A stretch of DNA of 40,368 nt from Opitutia bacterium (GCA_002721705.1 PBLJ01000087.1:1-40368), one strand, 5' to 3'. Numbered from the stretch's first letter, positions 29,949-39,712 are shown. Numbers and translations are program-made. Notes: generated from the sequence alone by a model not told the origin.

Positions 29949-32900
29949 CTAGAATCTTGCGGTTGTTTCGTAAAGGTTGAGAATCGCTCTGGAGACTGAG
30001 GTCCAAGCAGCCAGGTCCGATACGGCCAAGTTTGGGGCAATTGTCTTCATCCCAATCGAGACCAGCTTTTTGGCTGCCTCTGGATCTTCTTTGTAGCGGA
30101 CTCGTTGTTGCTTGAGGAGTTCAATTAAGACCTCTGATTCCTGCGGTAATGGTTGCCGCGTCAGGGCCAGTCGAAAGGCTTGGGCAAGACGTTCTCGGTC
30201 ATTTCCTTTGGACTCGAAGAGGATTCGCTCGGCCAAGGCTCTGGCGGACTCGACGAAGACAGGATCGTTGAGAAGGACAAGGGCTTGTTGCGGAATGTTC
30301 GAGCGAGGACGTTCGGCTACGCATTCCTCGCGACTGGGGGCGTCGAAGGCGACCATGGCTGGATGAGGGAAGCTGCGGCAGACGAACGTATAGAGCCCGC
30401 GCCTATAGAGATCGTTGCCTTTGCTTGCCTGCCATTTGCGGGCGGGGAAATTGAGATGTCGCCAATAACCTGCCGGTTGGTATGGCTTTACGCTTGGTCC
30501 ACCTATGGTGTCTATGAGCAAGCCGCTGATCGACAAGGAGGTGTCTCGTACGAATTCCGCGTCGAGTCGGAACCTAGCCTGTCGCGCGAATAGACGGTTT
30601 GTTGGATCCTTTTGCCGAAGGCCAGGGGAGACTAGTGAGCTTTGGCGATAGGTGCGCGACGTGACCATTTTTTTAATCAGGCGCTTGACGTCCCAACCGT
30701 TGTCTCGAAAGTCAGCGGCCAAGTGATCGAGCAGTTCAGGATGAGTGGGAGGTTCACCTTGCCCCCCGAGATCGTCGAGTCGGCGAGAAAGGCCGTGTCC
30801 GAAGAATAATTTCCAAGTACGGTTCACCAAGGCTCGCGAGGTGAGGGGATTGTCTTTTGCCACCACCCATCTAGCCAAGTCCAAACGCGTGGCTCGTCTA
30901 TCTCCCACTTCAAGTTTACCGAGGAATTCAGGAATTGCGGGTTGTACTACTTCGCCCGTTTTATCGAGCCAGTTTCCGCGTGGCAGGATTTTCACCATGC
31001 GTGGCTTGGTGGGCTCGGAGACAAGCATGGATCGCGTGCCCTTTACGTTGGCAGTCGCCTTCTCCTGGTTTTTCAATGCATTGATCTTGGCTTTTTCCTG
31101 GGCAAACTTTTTGGCGCTGGGCTCGTGAGCGTATGCCAAGTAATAGGTTTGGAGATCTTTGCTTTGGGCGTCGGTTCTCTTCTCTTCCGGAACTTTGATC
31201 GCTTGTTGCACCTTGGGAGGCAAATCCTTTGCGTTCTTTTGTTGGTTGACCCATGCCCGAAGTGAAAACGCGGGATCTTTAGTAGGGTCGACCACGGTCA
31301 CGGCGCCTGCTTTGTCCCAATACACCTTGCCGCCGAATTGCGAAAAGGCCCATCCATTGAGTTGAGCGCCCGGGCTTAATCCGACGTGTGAGGCATCCAC
31401 CTCCAGCTTGACCCATTTGCCCGTTTCCGGCAGAGGGCCCATCTTCCGTCTGCTGACCGTGCCATCCTTGCCCCAAGAAATTTTGGATTCGCCCCAGTAG
31501 GCGCGATGATCCCAAGACCCGTCGTTGAATTGGAGCATGATTTGTTTCGGTGGATTGATCGTGTCCAAGTAAACGTAGGCGAACAGTTTAGTGCCTTTCT
31601 CGATGGGCAACTTAGGGTTTGCCCCATCGAAGAAATGCTGGCTCAAGCCTCCTGCCTCGCGGACGGTAGCTTTTTGTCCACTGAAAACGGGTTCCGGTTT
31701 GCTGACGAATTTCCACGGACTGTTTCCTTGGGCGCGGCCGTTGGCGGGCACCGAGTCCTCGATCCATACTTTTTCCACGGGTTCCGGCATGCCGGAAAGT
31801 TTGGGTTCAACATAAGGCTCCTTGGCCGCCTTCGCGAGCAATGCCTTTTCCAAGTCCTCGCGTTGTTTCTTCAATTTTGCGATTTTGCTTTGGGCATTCT
31901 CGTCTTCGGCTCCCAGCCAGGCGTCGATTTCGGTCGATGGAAACTTGTAGTTGGCATTGCGACGACCGAGCACCTTTTCCTTCACGTCGGCAAAGAATGC
32001 GGCCATCGAGTAAAAGTCCTTGGTCGTTATGGGGTCGTATTTATGATCGTGGCACTGGGCGCACCCAGTCGTGGAGGCGAGCCACACGTTGCCGAAGTTA
32101 CGTACCCTGTCCGCTTGATAGATGGTGACGTACTCGTCCGCTTGCGCTCCGCCTTCCTCGGTGGTTTGAAGCAATCGGTTGTAGCCCGAGGCAACCTTCT
32201 GCATCGGGGTGGGGTTGGGCAGCAGGTCGCCGGCCACGTTTTCGATTACGAATTGGTCATAGGGCAGGTTCTTGTTGAAGGCTCCGATGACGTAATCTCG
32301 ATAGGCGGATACTTCCATGAAGTTGTCGCTGTGGTAGCCCACGGTGTCCGCGAAGCGTACCAAGTCGAGCCAGTGGACGGCCATGCGCTCACCGAATCGC
32401 GGGTCATCGAGGAGCTTGTCGACCAGTTTTGCGTAAGCTTCTTCGGACGGATTCTTCAAGAAAGGGGCTGCTTCATCAGGCGTGGGCGGCATGCCGAGCA
32501 AGTCGAGATAGAGTCTGCGAATCAAGGTCGTTGGATCCGCATCCTGCGAGAGCGAGAACCCCGACTTCTGCGCCGAGGCCAAGATAAAGGGATCGATTTC
32601 GTTCCGTGCGGCTTCCTTTTCCTTCACCTCGGGTGGCTTCGCTTGACGAATGGGGCGATAGGCCCAGTGCACCTCGTATTCACCGCCCTCGGCAATCCAT
32701 TGCTTTAGAATCTCGATTTGTTTCGAATCCAGCTCCTTGCCGCTTTTTTTCGGCGGCATGCGGTCATCCTCGTCCTTGGTGACGATGCGGGCCATCAGTT
32801 CGCTTTCCGCGGGTTTTCCCGGGACGATCGCTTGGTAACCTCCCAAGTCGGCGGTGGCGCCCTCGGGTACGTCCAATCTCAATTTGGCTTTGCGAGTTTT

Positions 32901-33038
32901 CTTGTCAGGACCGTGGCAGTGGAAGCAGGCTTCGGACAGAATAGGCCGCACGTCCCGCGTGAAGTCGACCTTGCCTAGAGCCCAAGGGGAAGCCAGGGCA
33001 CTCAAGGCAAGAAAGAGGAATGGGCGATGAATCTTCAT
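29949..33038 (-). CDS. PSCyt1 - DUF1549 - DUF1553 fused cytochrome protein
   Basis: 1029 residues. Signal peptide (1-22); PSCyt1 c-type cytochrome domain (about 23-120) with C38-F-H-C-H42 and M-P-P-K-K late; DUF1549 (about 145-355) with a second heme site C326-A-Q-C-H330 followed by D-H-K-Y-D-P; a beta-rich carbohydrate-binding-like insert (about 420-600, with F-A-Y-V-Y-L-D and W-V-K-L-E-V-D); DUF1553 (about 700-1010) with L-A-R-W-V-V, N-R-T-W and S-N-I-P-Q-Q-A-L-V-L-L-N. This is the full fused form, in contrast to the split set at 4510-9536. It pairs with the DUF1501 gene 8 bases downstream. Such proteins are exported, possibly surface-bound, and proposed to aid polysaccharide use; direct function is not established. 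Confidence 0.93.
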   Translation of the reverse strand: MKIHRPFLFLALSALASPWALGKVDFTRDVRPILSEACFHCHGPDKKTRKAKLRLDVPEGATADLGGYQAIVPGKPAESELMARIVTKDEDDRMPPKKSGKELDSKQIEILKQWIAEGGEYEVHWAYRPIRQAKPPEVKEKEAARNEIDPFILASAQKSGFSLSQDADPTTLIRRLYLDLLGMPPTPDEAAPFLKNPSEEAYAKLVDKLLDDPRFGERMAVHWLDLVRFADTVGYHSDNFMEVSAYRDYVIGAFNKNLPYDQFVIENVAGDLLPNPTPMQKVASGYNRLLQTTEEGGAQADEYVTIYQADRVRNFGNVWLASTTGCAQCHDHKYDPITTKDFYSMAAFFADVKEKVLGRRNANYKFPSTEIDAWLGAEDENAQSKIAKLKKQREDLEKALLAKAAKEPYVEPKLSGMPEPVEKVWIEDSVPANGRAQGNSPWKFVSKPEPVFSGQKATVREAGGLSQHFFDGANPKLPIEKGTKLFAYVYLDTINPPKQIMLQFNDGSWDHRAYWGESKISWGKDGTVSRRKMGPLPETGKWVKLEVDASHVGLSPGAQLNGWAFSQFGGKVYWDKAGAVTVVDPTKDPAFSLRAWVNQQKNAKDLPPKVQQAIKVPEEKRTDAQSKDLQTYYLAYAHEPSAKKFAQEKAKINALKNQEKATANVKGTRSMLVSEPTKPRMVKILPRGNWLDKTGEVVQPAIPEFLGKLEVGDRRATRLDLARWVVAKDNPLTSRALVNRTWKLFFGHGLSRRLDDLGGQGEPPTHPELLDHLAADFRDNGWDVKRLIKKMVTSRTYRQSSLVSPGLRQKDPTNRLFARQARFRLDAEFVRDTSLSISGLLIDTIGGPSVKPYQPAGYWRHLNFPARKWQASKGNDLYRRGLYTFVCRSFPHPAMVAFDAPSREECVAERPRSNIPQQALVLLNDPVFVESARALAERILFESKGNDRERLAQAFRLALTRQPLPQESEVLIELLKQQRVRYKEDPEAAKKLVSIGMKTIAPNLAVSDLAAWTSVSRAILNLYETTARF

Positions 33039-33116
33039 GTGGTAGCTTTAACTTAAGGATGAGAATTCCACGAAGAAAGCGAAAACTTACTAGGTAATCT
33101 AAAAAGAACGAGCAGG

Positions 33117-34631
33117 CTATTGCTTTGCAGGTTGTTTTTCTGCGGCCACTTTTTTTCGGGCCAAAGCCAAGGCGAATTCCATTACTGTGTCCACTTTCTT
33201 GATCAAATCCTGGGGAGTCTGATGAACTGGATGATCCGGACGGATGCCACTCCCTTTCGGGAAAGCTTTCTCTCCCCTGTAGTTTTCGTATCTGATCAAG
33301 GGTACCTCCAGCTGGCATCGGGTGTTGGGGAGGTCGTAGAGAACCATGTTGCCAGCCGTGAAGGTGTCATGACCACCGCCGGTTTCCTCTCCGATGAAGG
33401 TAACGTTGTCATTATTGAGTAAGTAACTGCCGAAGACAACTCCGCCCGAGTGGGTCCAGCCACCGATGAGGACGTATACGTGGCCCTCGAAAGCCTTTCT
33501 CTTGGGATCCCATCGGCGAATCTTTTCGTCTATCATAAGGAACCTGTCATCGCCGTCCTGCTTGAATTCCTTGGCGAAAATTCTCTCCAGCATCTTCGGG
33601 AATTGATCGCGGGCCAAATGTTCCTTCACGGGAATTGTCAAGGTGCGGGCCTCCGCTAGCTTGGCATCCCGGAAAGGGGCTTGGGCGAAATAGGAAAACA
33701 ATTGAGCGTCGTTGCCTACGTAGCCGCCGTCGTTTTGTCGCAGGTCGAGAATGATGCATTTCACTTCATTGTTTTCTTGGAGAGTTCCGAAGTTTTCCTT
33801 CAAAAAAGTTTTGTACTTCTGTCGCCCTTTCTTGTTCAGGCCGAAATCAAAGCTGTTCATGCTGAACAAATGGATGCCATCCTCGATCGGGCTTAATTTA
33901 TACTTCTTTGTCCTGCCGGCTTGCGAGTGGCGTTCGATCAACGCTTTCTCCAGCTTTTTGGCGGGTATGGCCGCGATTCGCTTGGACGTTTTTTCCTTGG
34001 CTCCAAAAGGGACGTACTCGACTTCAAAGACGTCTTTTTTCCCATAGCCAAGTAAGAGGTGGAGGGCGAACTCGTCCTCCATTTGACGGTATTTCAGCGT
34101 CACGTTGTAACCATCGGACCGAATGTAAGGGAGAAGTTTGGCCAGGATTTCTTCCATCGAGGTCCCGTTTATTGCGGTGATTTCCGCTCCCAGTGGCAAA
34201 TCGCACTTTGCATGGTCTACGTATGCCTTTTTGTTCAGGAATGCGATTGGGATGGGAAATGAAAGGGCTTCTTTTTGAAGGGATTTCAGTAGCTTCGGCG
34301 GTAAATCGAAGTAGGTGTGTCCGCAGTAAACTTTCTCTACCAATGGAGCCACTTCCAAATAAAATTGCCGCAATGTCATGGGCTGATCGAAGGTTTTATC
34401 CAGTTGATCAAACCTTTTGTCGAATTCTTCCTTGGCCGTGTACAGGTACAAGCCCGGATGTCCATCCTCGAGCGCTTGCCTAAGAACCTTCAAGTCCTGT
34501 TTCATCTGGTCAGGAGGAAAAACTTGCTCCAGAGAGGGCTGCTCTTGCGGCTTTTTCTTCGCGGCCTCGATGGGCGCGGACGCAAGCAGGTTCAGGGCAA
34601 TGCCAAACAGCAATACATGTCCAGTTTTCAT
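33117..34631 (-). CDS. exported S41-family (C-terminal processing-like) peptidase
   Basis: 504 residues from the ATG at 34631, giving a signal peptide (M-K-T-G-H-V-L-L-F-G-I-A-L-N-L-L-A-S-A). The longer frame to 34715 overlaps the TM2 gene. The peptidase core is late: I-I-L-D-L-R-Q-N-D-G-G-Y-V is the substrate strand, G-G-W-T-H-S-G-G-V-V-F-G holds the likely nucleophile Ser, and G-E-E-T-G-G-G is the conserved glycine-rich turn. The N-terminal 180 residues (A-L-E-D-G-H-P-G-L-Y) match the tricorn-like S41 branch; a short PDZ-like region (L-G-A-E-I-T-A-I-N-G) precedes the core. Its start overlaps the TM2 gene end in an ATGA, so the two are translated together. Confidence 0.87.
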   Translation of the reverse strand: MKTGHVLLFGIALNLLASAPIEAAKKKPQEQPSLEQVFPPDQMKQDLKVLRQALEDGHPGLYLYTAKEEFDKRFDQLDKTFDQPMTLRQFYLEVAPLVEKVYCGHTYFDLPPKLLKSLQKEALSFPIPIAFLNKKAYVDHAKCDLPLGAEITAINGTSMEEILAKLLPYIRSDGYNVTLKYRQMEDEFALHLLLGYGKKDVFEVEYVPFGAKEKTSKRIAAIPAKKLEKALIERHSQAGRTKKYKLSPIEDGIHLFSMNSFDFGLNKKGRQKYKTFLKENFGTLQENNEVKCIILDLRQNDGGYVGNDAQLFSYFAQAPFRDAKLAEARTLTIPVKEHLARDQFPKMLERIFAKEFKQDGDDRFLMIDEKIRRWDPKRKAFEGHVYVLIGGWTHSGGVVFGSYLLNNDNVTFIGEETGGGHDTFTAGNMVLYDLPNTRCQLEVPLIRYENYRGEKAFPKGSGIRPDHPVHQTPQDLIKKVDTVMEFALALARKKVAAEKQPAKQ

Positions 34632-35035
34632 GAATGTAGGCGTGCATTCTCCAGAATCTGCACCATCAACTTGTTGTTGTAATTCTTGACGATAACTTCT
34701 GAACGAAACAGGCAATAGAGTTCGGCCACGCTGACCGCCAGAATGAGTGGGATGCCGATGGCCAAAAGGATCATTTCATCTGCGGAAATCCCTGCAATGA
34801 AGAAAACGAGACCAAGGATAACAGCGGCAAGCTCCAATAGACCCCGATTCCATTTGCCTAGGTAAAAGTGGTGCAGGCAGAGTGGCAGCGACCATGCAAG
34901 CACTGCATAGGTATCAGGATCTTTGAGCTCTTTGTTGGTTTCCCGGTGAAAAACGAATCTGATAGGATCCGGCAACCGCTGTACCTCATCCCTCAGGCGT
35001 TCGGCTTCTGCTTCAACTAGTTGTTTGTCCAGCAT
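34628..35035 (-). CDS. TM2-domain membrane protein
   Basis: 135 residues. The N-terminal 45 residues are charged and helical. Then comes a TM2 unit: a first helix A-V-L-A-W-S-L-P-L-C-L-H-H-F-Y-L-G-K-W, where G-x-H-R-F-Y-L-G is the usual turn, and a second and third hydrophobic stretch (L-E-L-A-A-V-I-L-G-L-V-F-F-I-A-G; L-L-A-I-G-I-P-L-I-L-A-V-S-V) with W-to-Y-E-L variation before the end (A-E-L-Y-C-L-F). TM2 proteins are small membrane proteins of unclear role. Its stop overlaps the start of the S41 peptidase gene by 4 bases, hinting at a link with that peptidase. Confidence 0.78.
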   Translation of the reverse strand: MLDKQLVEAEAERLRDEVQRLPDPIRFVFHRETNKELKDPDTYAVLAWSLPLCLHHFYLGKWNRGLLELAAVILGLVFFIAGISADEMILLAIGIPLILAVSVAELYCLFRSEVIVKNYNNKLMVQILENARLHS

Positions 35036-35264
35036 GGGGAACTCTCTGTTTTATTTGTTCCCGCTGCTTTATCAAATTCATCCTTGCCTTAACTGAAGGA
35101 AGGTAAACGAATCGATGCAACGCCCATTCTTTTCACGAGAATCTTGGATGGCGGTTCGGTGGAGAGTCGTACTCCATGACTGGGAGCCCTGATGCGTGTT
35201 CGGAGATTTGATTACCTCTGTTGCTGGTAGTTTGCCAACAAGCATAATTCGCAATGCGGCTATA

Positions 35265-35702
35265 TCAGCGGCCGAAAGTTATGACCATTGCCTCGCGCGT
35301 CCAAAATAATAAAAACCGTTTGTTTTCGATTACTTGAAAGACTACCTGCCAGCCTTGAGCTGCGTGCTCGTTGATGGTGGCTTCGAGTTTTTGAATGGGG
35401 AGGCCTGACGCACCCAACAAGATGGTCCCGCAACCTCCTTCGGCAACGAATACGACCTTGTATTCTCGGAACCGACTTTGACCGCCTTGGTTTCCTCCAG
35501 TAACTTGTATTGCTTGTGTCATGGTAGGCCTTTCTTGTGTCTGGTTTTGAAATTTGGATGAATAGGAGACCCATTCGGATGCTCCAACGGGTGCAATTAG
35601 CGTGCCGCCTGAAATCGTTCCATTTGTCGACAAACCGAACAGTTGCTCCCCCGTGACGGGCCCTTGCGGGAGCCCTTGAGCATCTTGGTAATAATACTTC
35701 AC
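35265..35702 (-). CDS. GYF_2 - DUF4177 two-domain protein
   Basis: 145 residues, GTG start. Residues 1-55 form a GYF_2 domain (M-K-Y-Y-Y-Q-D-A-Q-G-L-P-Q-G-P-V-T then S-E-W-V). A Thr/Gln/Gly linker (55-78) leads to a DUF4177 domain (about 80-145): E-Y-K-V-V-F-V, L-E-A-T-I-N-E-H-A-A-Q-G-W-Q-V-V-F-Q-V and a final A-M-V-I-T-F strand. No signal peptide and no membrane helix, so it is cytoplasmic. The role of both domains is unknown beyond likely protein-protein contact. It stands alone between a 229-base gap (35036-35264), in which only a weak hairpin was seen, and the PQQ/LamG gene 69 bases upstream. Confidence 0.8.
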   Translation of the reverse strand: MKYYYQDAQGLPQGPVTGEQLFGLSTNGTISGGTLIAPVGASEWVSYSSKFQNQTQERPTMTQAIQVTGGNQGGQSRFREYKVVFVAEGGCGTILLGASGLPIQKLEATINEHAAQGWQVVFQVIENKRFLLFWTREAMVITFGR

Positions 35703-35771
35703 GCGATATTCTTTCAGTTTTTGCCGTTACCAGTAAATGAATTACGGAGGTGTTCTTTTGACAAGTTGATT

Positions 35772-38700
35772 TTACTTTTTCCCCTTCAAGCAGGTGATGG
35801 TGCCTTTTTCGGTTGAGAGAAAGAGCTTGCCGTTGGCCGCTGCCATACCATCCCATGTCGGGAGATAGCCCAAGTCGTATTTTCCCAAGGTTTCGCCTGT
35901 TTCCTTCGATATGGCGAGCAGGACAGCTCCTTGGTTGCCGTCCAAGGCGGCTTGTTGCTTGGAGATGACTTCATCCACGGTCTTGTCACGAGCCATGATG
36001 CGGCGAAAGGTATCCTCCTCGTCCATGACGTCGGGCGGGCCCGCAACGAATATCACGTCCTTGGCCAAGACCATACCTCGAGCGAGTAACGGAACGTCGT
36101 GCGTCCAGTTGTGGGTGACCCCGCTTCCACCTTGCTTGTTACCGCCTTTCTTGGGCTTGGACGTGAAGCGGAAGGCTCCGCCGAATTTTCCTTCTTCGGG
36201 TTTGGCTTCGGTCACCGTGGCCTTGTGTTTGCCGGGAGACAGGTCCATCGCCTTGCCGTCGTCAAAGGAACACGCAAGGACACAGCTTTTCTCTATGGGA
36301 CGCTTTTGTCCTGCGTTCTCGATAACCTTGGAGAAGAAGGTGGGCTCCATTTCGCCGAAGTGTAGACGAACCTCGTCGATCAATCCGGTGAAGTTGAATG
36401 GGCTGGTATAGTTGCCCACGGCGCTTAGGTGGTCGGCTCCTACGTCAAGGCTTTGGATAGGGTCTGTTCCAAGCAGGCCAGGAGCTTCCCCCTTTGCCAC
36501 GAGGCGTCCATCCAAATAAAGTTTCATGCCCTTGTCTCGGGATAGAACTCCTGCGACGTGATGCCATTTCCCTATAATGCGTTCGCGGGATCCGATGCTT
36601 GCGAGTTTGTCGCTAGCTCGGACGTGAAACCGGGGGCGTCCCTTTTCGAGGGTGATGGCGAAGCCGTCCTTCGGGCCTCCTCTTGCCACGATGACGCCAT
36701 CGCCTTTATCCGCTTTGATCCAAGCTTCGATGGCGAAGGCCTTGCCTTTGGGGTTGAGCGTTGCCGGCGTGCCGAAAGTGATCATTTGGGTGGGGGTTGC
36801 GGATCCTCTTCGGTTGGTGACTGGTCCGGGTGTTTCCTTGCCGGCTGCTTGGTCCATGGGAGCCGAAAACATTTGGTGTTCGATGGTGGTGGTCCAGCGA
36901 AGGTATTGCGACTTGCGGCCGAAGCCGTACACGGTCTCGTCGTCATGCACGAGAAGTCGACCCGAGGGGGCGAACTTGCCTGCTTGGTAATAGCCGCCGT
37001 GCCCTCCCGCAAAGCTTCGTCCGTATACCCAGTAGCTACGATGAAACCAGTCGCCGTCGAGGAAGCCGGTGGGCGAAAAGAGATGAACGCCCTCTCCTTT
37101 TTGTACGGAACCTTGCGTGGCCGGGCTGCCTGAGTGAGGTCCGAGACCCACCCGTTTACCGTTGTGATCGAACTTTTGGGAGCGCATGTAGACGAAGTCG
37201 TCGTCGCAGGAGAGTACGTCGGTGAGACCTACCGGCATATTCAGGATTTGATGTCTTTCGGCTAGGTTCTTCCCTGTTTCAGGATCAGTTTCATTGATCG
37301 TTGTCTGAACAATTACTTTACCCGACTTGGCATCGAGTTTATAGAAACGCAAGCCGCCGTCGAGGAAGTTGGAGCGCCCCGCCACGAAATAGGCGTTTCC
37401 ATCGCGCACCAGGACGTTGCCGGAAACAGGCCAAACGGATTCCAGTTGCTCGAAGGCCATGTGTCTAAGGTCTTCCGGAGCGGCTCGGAAGCGCCACGAC
37501 AGCGCCCCGTCGGAAGCTCGCAGGCTCGTCACCGTGCCATCGGCGGACCCGAACAAGACGGTTCCATCATGATAGGTGGGGGGCGAGTCTACTCGTCCGC
37601 CGGCGACGTGTGTCCAAAGCACCTTGCCTTTTTGAGTATCCAGGCAGTGGACCGCATGTGAATCTATTTCTGCGACGAATAGCTTGCCGTCGGCCACGAT
37701 GACGGAGCTGAGGCGTCCTCCGTCCCCGATTTCAGTTTCCCATTGGGGATCGAGCTCGGGAGAAACTCCTGCACTTGATTTTCCGCTTCTGTTGGCATTT
37801 CCCCTGTAGGTGGGCCAATCCGATACGTCCTTCTTTTTAGGAGCGGCGATCTTTCCGTAAGCAGGTCCTTTCTCGAGACGGGCAGGCGCTTTCAGAGGGT
37901 CGGTGTCTTTTCGCTCGGAGGCGGCCGGTGCGAGCGCATTGAGCCCGAAGAGCTTGGCCTCCGGATAGCATGCGCAATTGTGCGGGGGCGCATATACCAA
38001 GCCATTTGCAGGCATTATGCCATAGAGGCAACCACCACGAACCCAGTGGTTGAGATCCCAGTTTGCTTTCTGAAAGTCGACGAATTCTATGCCGGTTCGG
38101 GAGGCTAGGATAAAGCGGTCGGTGGCCTTTGCAATGTGGCAACGATGATGAAACCAGTACGGGTTCACTTTCGGAGGGAAGCTCTTCTTGGTTTCGCCCG
38201 TCATAAGGTCTCGGCCCGTCCATACACCGGAGTCTCTCGTGCTGGTAATCGGAGCCGACCAGACCAACCCGCCTATCACCAGCAAGTCTTCGGGGGATTG
38301 GTAGCCACCTCGCTCGTGCGGAGACGACCATAATTTCTTGCCTGTTTTGGCTTCATAGGCGGTCATGGAGCGATCCCCACCCGCATAGACGACCACGCTA
38401 TCCACCACCACTAGCCTAGGTCCAAAATTAAAGGGGACGCTGGATCGACCACCGCTGGAATCCTGTTTCCAGGCCAACTTGCCTGTCTTCATGTCGATGG
38501 CCGTTACGTTTTTGCCATCATGGAAGTATGCGCGTTCTCCATCGGAGGCAGGCGAAAGGGGGGCGATTGGGCTTTCCCATTCCCATCGCTTTTTACCGGT
38601 CTCGGCATCGTAGCACATGAGGATACGGGGCTTTTTGTCCCAGACGAACTCGGTCCGCACTCGCCCTTGGTCTCCCACGTTGTGTTTCGGGACGTAATCC

Positions 38701-39674
38701 TTGAGTTCGGATGCGCCCTTGTTGACCAAGGCAAGCAAGGAACCACCGGCGACGAGAATCTCCTCGGATCCCTCGGACCCCTTGAAGGTGGTAACCGTTT
38801 TACCGGTGGAGGCTTCCAAGGCTGAGACCGCTGCGGTTATGCCCATGGTGAAGTATACACGGTCTCCTTTCGAGACCAGCCTGCGGGCTAATTGCGTGGG
38901 GCCGCTCTTCAACGGCCAGAGATGATGATGCCATTTGGGAATGGATCGTTTCCACAAAATCACCCCGTTAAACGCATCGCGTGCAATCAGCTTCCATTCG
39001 GGAGGCAACTGGATGGATACCCTCGAACCCTCGTCCATGACGTAGAACAAACGACCTTCCGTGGAGGTCAAGGCGCTCATGCTGGCCATGCGATCGTGGT
39101 GACGCGACCAGCGTGGGCTGCCTACCCACTGCAACCTGCGAGGAGGCCCGACTCGGGTGTCCTTGGCCACGGCGTTGCCGTCCGCCCCATGAAGGTAGTG
39201 GGTCCATTCGTCGATTTCTTCTGGCCACTGCTTGTCGATGACCTTCCAAGAGCCATTCTTCTTTTGGTATGCCTTGCCCAGAGGGGTCAGCACACGGAGG
39301 ATTTCCTTTTGGCTCACCCCGGTTCCTTCCTCAATCAGGAGCAAGTTCACCATATTGTCGACGTACGGCAATTGGCCGCCGTGCCAGGCATCGGCTGCAA
39401 TCGGGCCATAAATACCGGCTTCTTTTCGGATTTGTTTGCGCACTGCGTCCAGTTTGGAGGCGTCCGTCACGAGGGCGTGAACTTGGTAGTTATCGCCCGG
39501 TCGCAAGGCGGCGCTGGCGGAGCCATCGCTGGTCCCGAGGTGAACGATGAAACCGCCTTTCACTTCGGATTGCGCGAGAGCTTGAGCGATTTCCTTTTGG
39601 GATGACGCACCCAAGCAGAACGCGGGCAGGAGGATGAGCAACGGAGCAATGAATCTTTTTTGCATGATGGACAT
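35772..39674 (-). CDS. giant exported PQQ-like beta-propeller protein with LamG domain
   Basis: 1300 residues; the start may instead be the ATG at 39665, which places the basic M-Q-K-R-F right at the front of the signal peptide. The N-terminal half and the segment about 640-960 have repeated propeller blades with G-x-V-x-A-L/C-L-D-A-x-T-G-K-x-L-W motifs (D-A-E-T-G-K-K-R-W-E-W, D-M-K-T-G-K-L-A-W-K, D-T-Q-K-G-K-V-L-W-T), the BamB-type PQQ-like blade. About 963-1108 is a LamG/concanavalin-type jelly roll (F-A-I-E-A-W-I-K-A; G-K-W-H-H-V-A-G; L-Y-L-D-G-R-L-V; G-L-I-D-E-V-R). A final blade closes the chain. No alcohol-dehydrogenase catalytic residues were identified, so binding or scaffolding is more likely than catalysis. 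It lies 38 bases after a sulfatase gene and probably shares its transcript. Confidence 0.87.
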   Translation of the reverse strand: MSIMQKRFIAPLLILLPAFCLGASSQKEIAQALAQSEVKGGFIVHLGTSDGSASAALRPGDNYQVHALVTDASKLDAVRKQIRKEAGIYGPIAADAWHGGQLPYVDNMVNLLLIEEGTGVSQKEILRVLTPLGKAYQKKNGSWKVIDKQWPEEIDEWTHYLHGADGNAVAKDTRVGPPRRLQWVGSPRWSRHHDRMASMSALTSTEGRLFYVMDEGSRVSIQLPPEWKLIARDAFNGVILWKRSIPKWHHHLWPLKSGPTQLARRLVSKGDRVYFTMGITAAVSALEASTGKTVTTFKGSEGSEEILVAGGSLLALVNKGASELKDYVPKHNVGDQGRVRTEFVWDKKPRILMCYDAETGKKRWEWESPIAPLSPASDGERAYFHDGKNVTAIDMKTGKLAWKQDSSGGRSSVPFNFGPRLVVVDSVVVYAGGDRSMTAYEAKTGKKLWSSPHERGGYQSPEDLLVIGGLVWSAPITSTRDSGVWTGRDLMTGETKKSFPPKVNPYWFHHRCHIAKATDRFILASRTGIEFVDFQKANWDLNHWVRGGCLYGIMPANGLVYAPPHNCACYPEAKLFGLNALAPAASERKDTDPLKAPARLEKGPAYGKIAAPKKKDVSDWPTYRGNANRSGKSSAGVSPELDPQWETEIGDGGRLSSVIVADGKLFVAEIDSHAVHCLDTQKGKVLWTHVAGGRVDSPPTYHDGTVLFGSADGTVTSLRASDGALSWRFRAAPEDLRHMAFEQLESVWPVSGNVLVRDGNAYFVAGRSNFLDGGLRFYKLDAKSGKVIVQTTINETDPETGKNLAERHQILNMPVGLTDVLSCDDDFVYMRSQKFDHNGKRVGLGPHSGSPATQGSVQKGEGVHLFSPTGFLDGDWFHRSYWVYGRSFAGGHGGYYQAGKFAPSGRLLVHDDETVYGFGRKSQYLRWTTTIEHQMFSAPMDQAAGKETPGPVTNRRGSATPTQMITFGTPATLNPKGKAFAIEAWIKADKGDGVIVARGGPKDGFAITLEKGRPRFHVRASDKLASIGSRERIIGKWHHVAGVLSRDKGMKLYLDGRLVAKGEAPGLLGTDPIQSLDVGADHLSAVGNYTSPFNFTGLIDEVRLHFGEMEPTFFSKVIENAGQKRPIEKSCVLACSFDDGKAMDLSPGKHKATVTEAKPEEGKFGGAFRFTSKPKKGGNKQGGSGVTHNWTHDVPLLARGMVLAKDVIFVAGPPDVMDEEDTFRRIMARDKTVDEVISKQQAALDGNQGAVLLAISKETGETLGKYDLGYLPTWDGMAAANGKLFLSTEKGTITCLKGKK

Positions 39675-39712
39675 GGTTAAGGAATGAAAGGCAAACCAAA
39701 CACTGGGAAAGT

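Noticed and set aside
35200-35250. Weak inverted repeat TTGCTGG / CCAACAA
   Set aside because: One mismatch in seven, no T-run, and no clear relation to a gene end.
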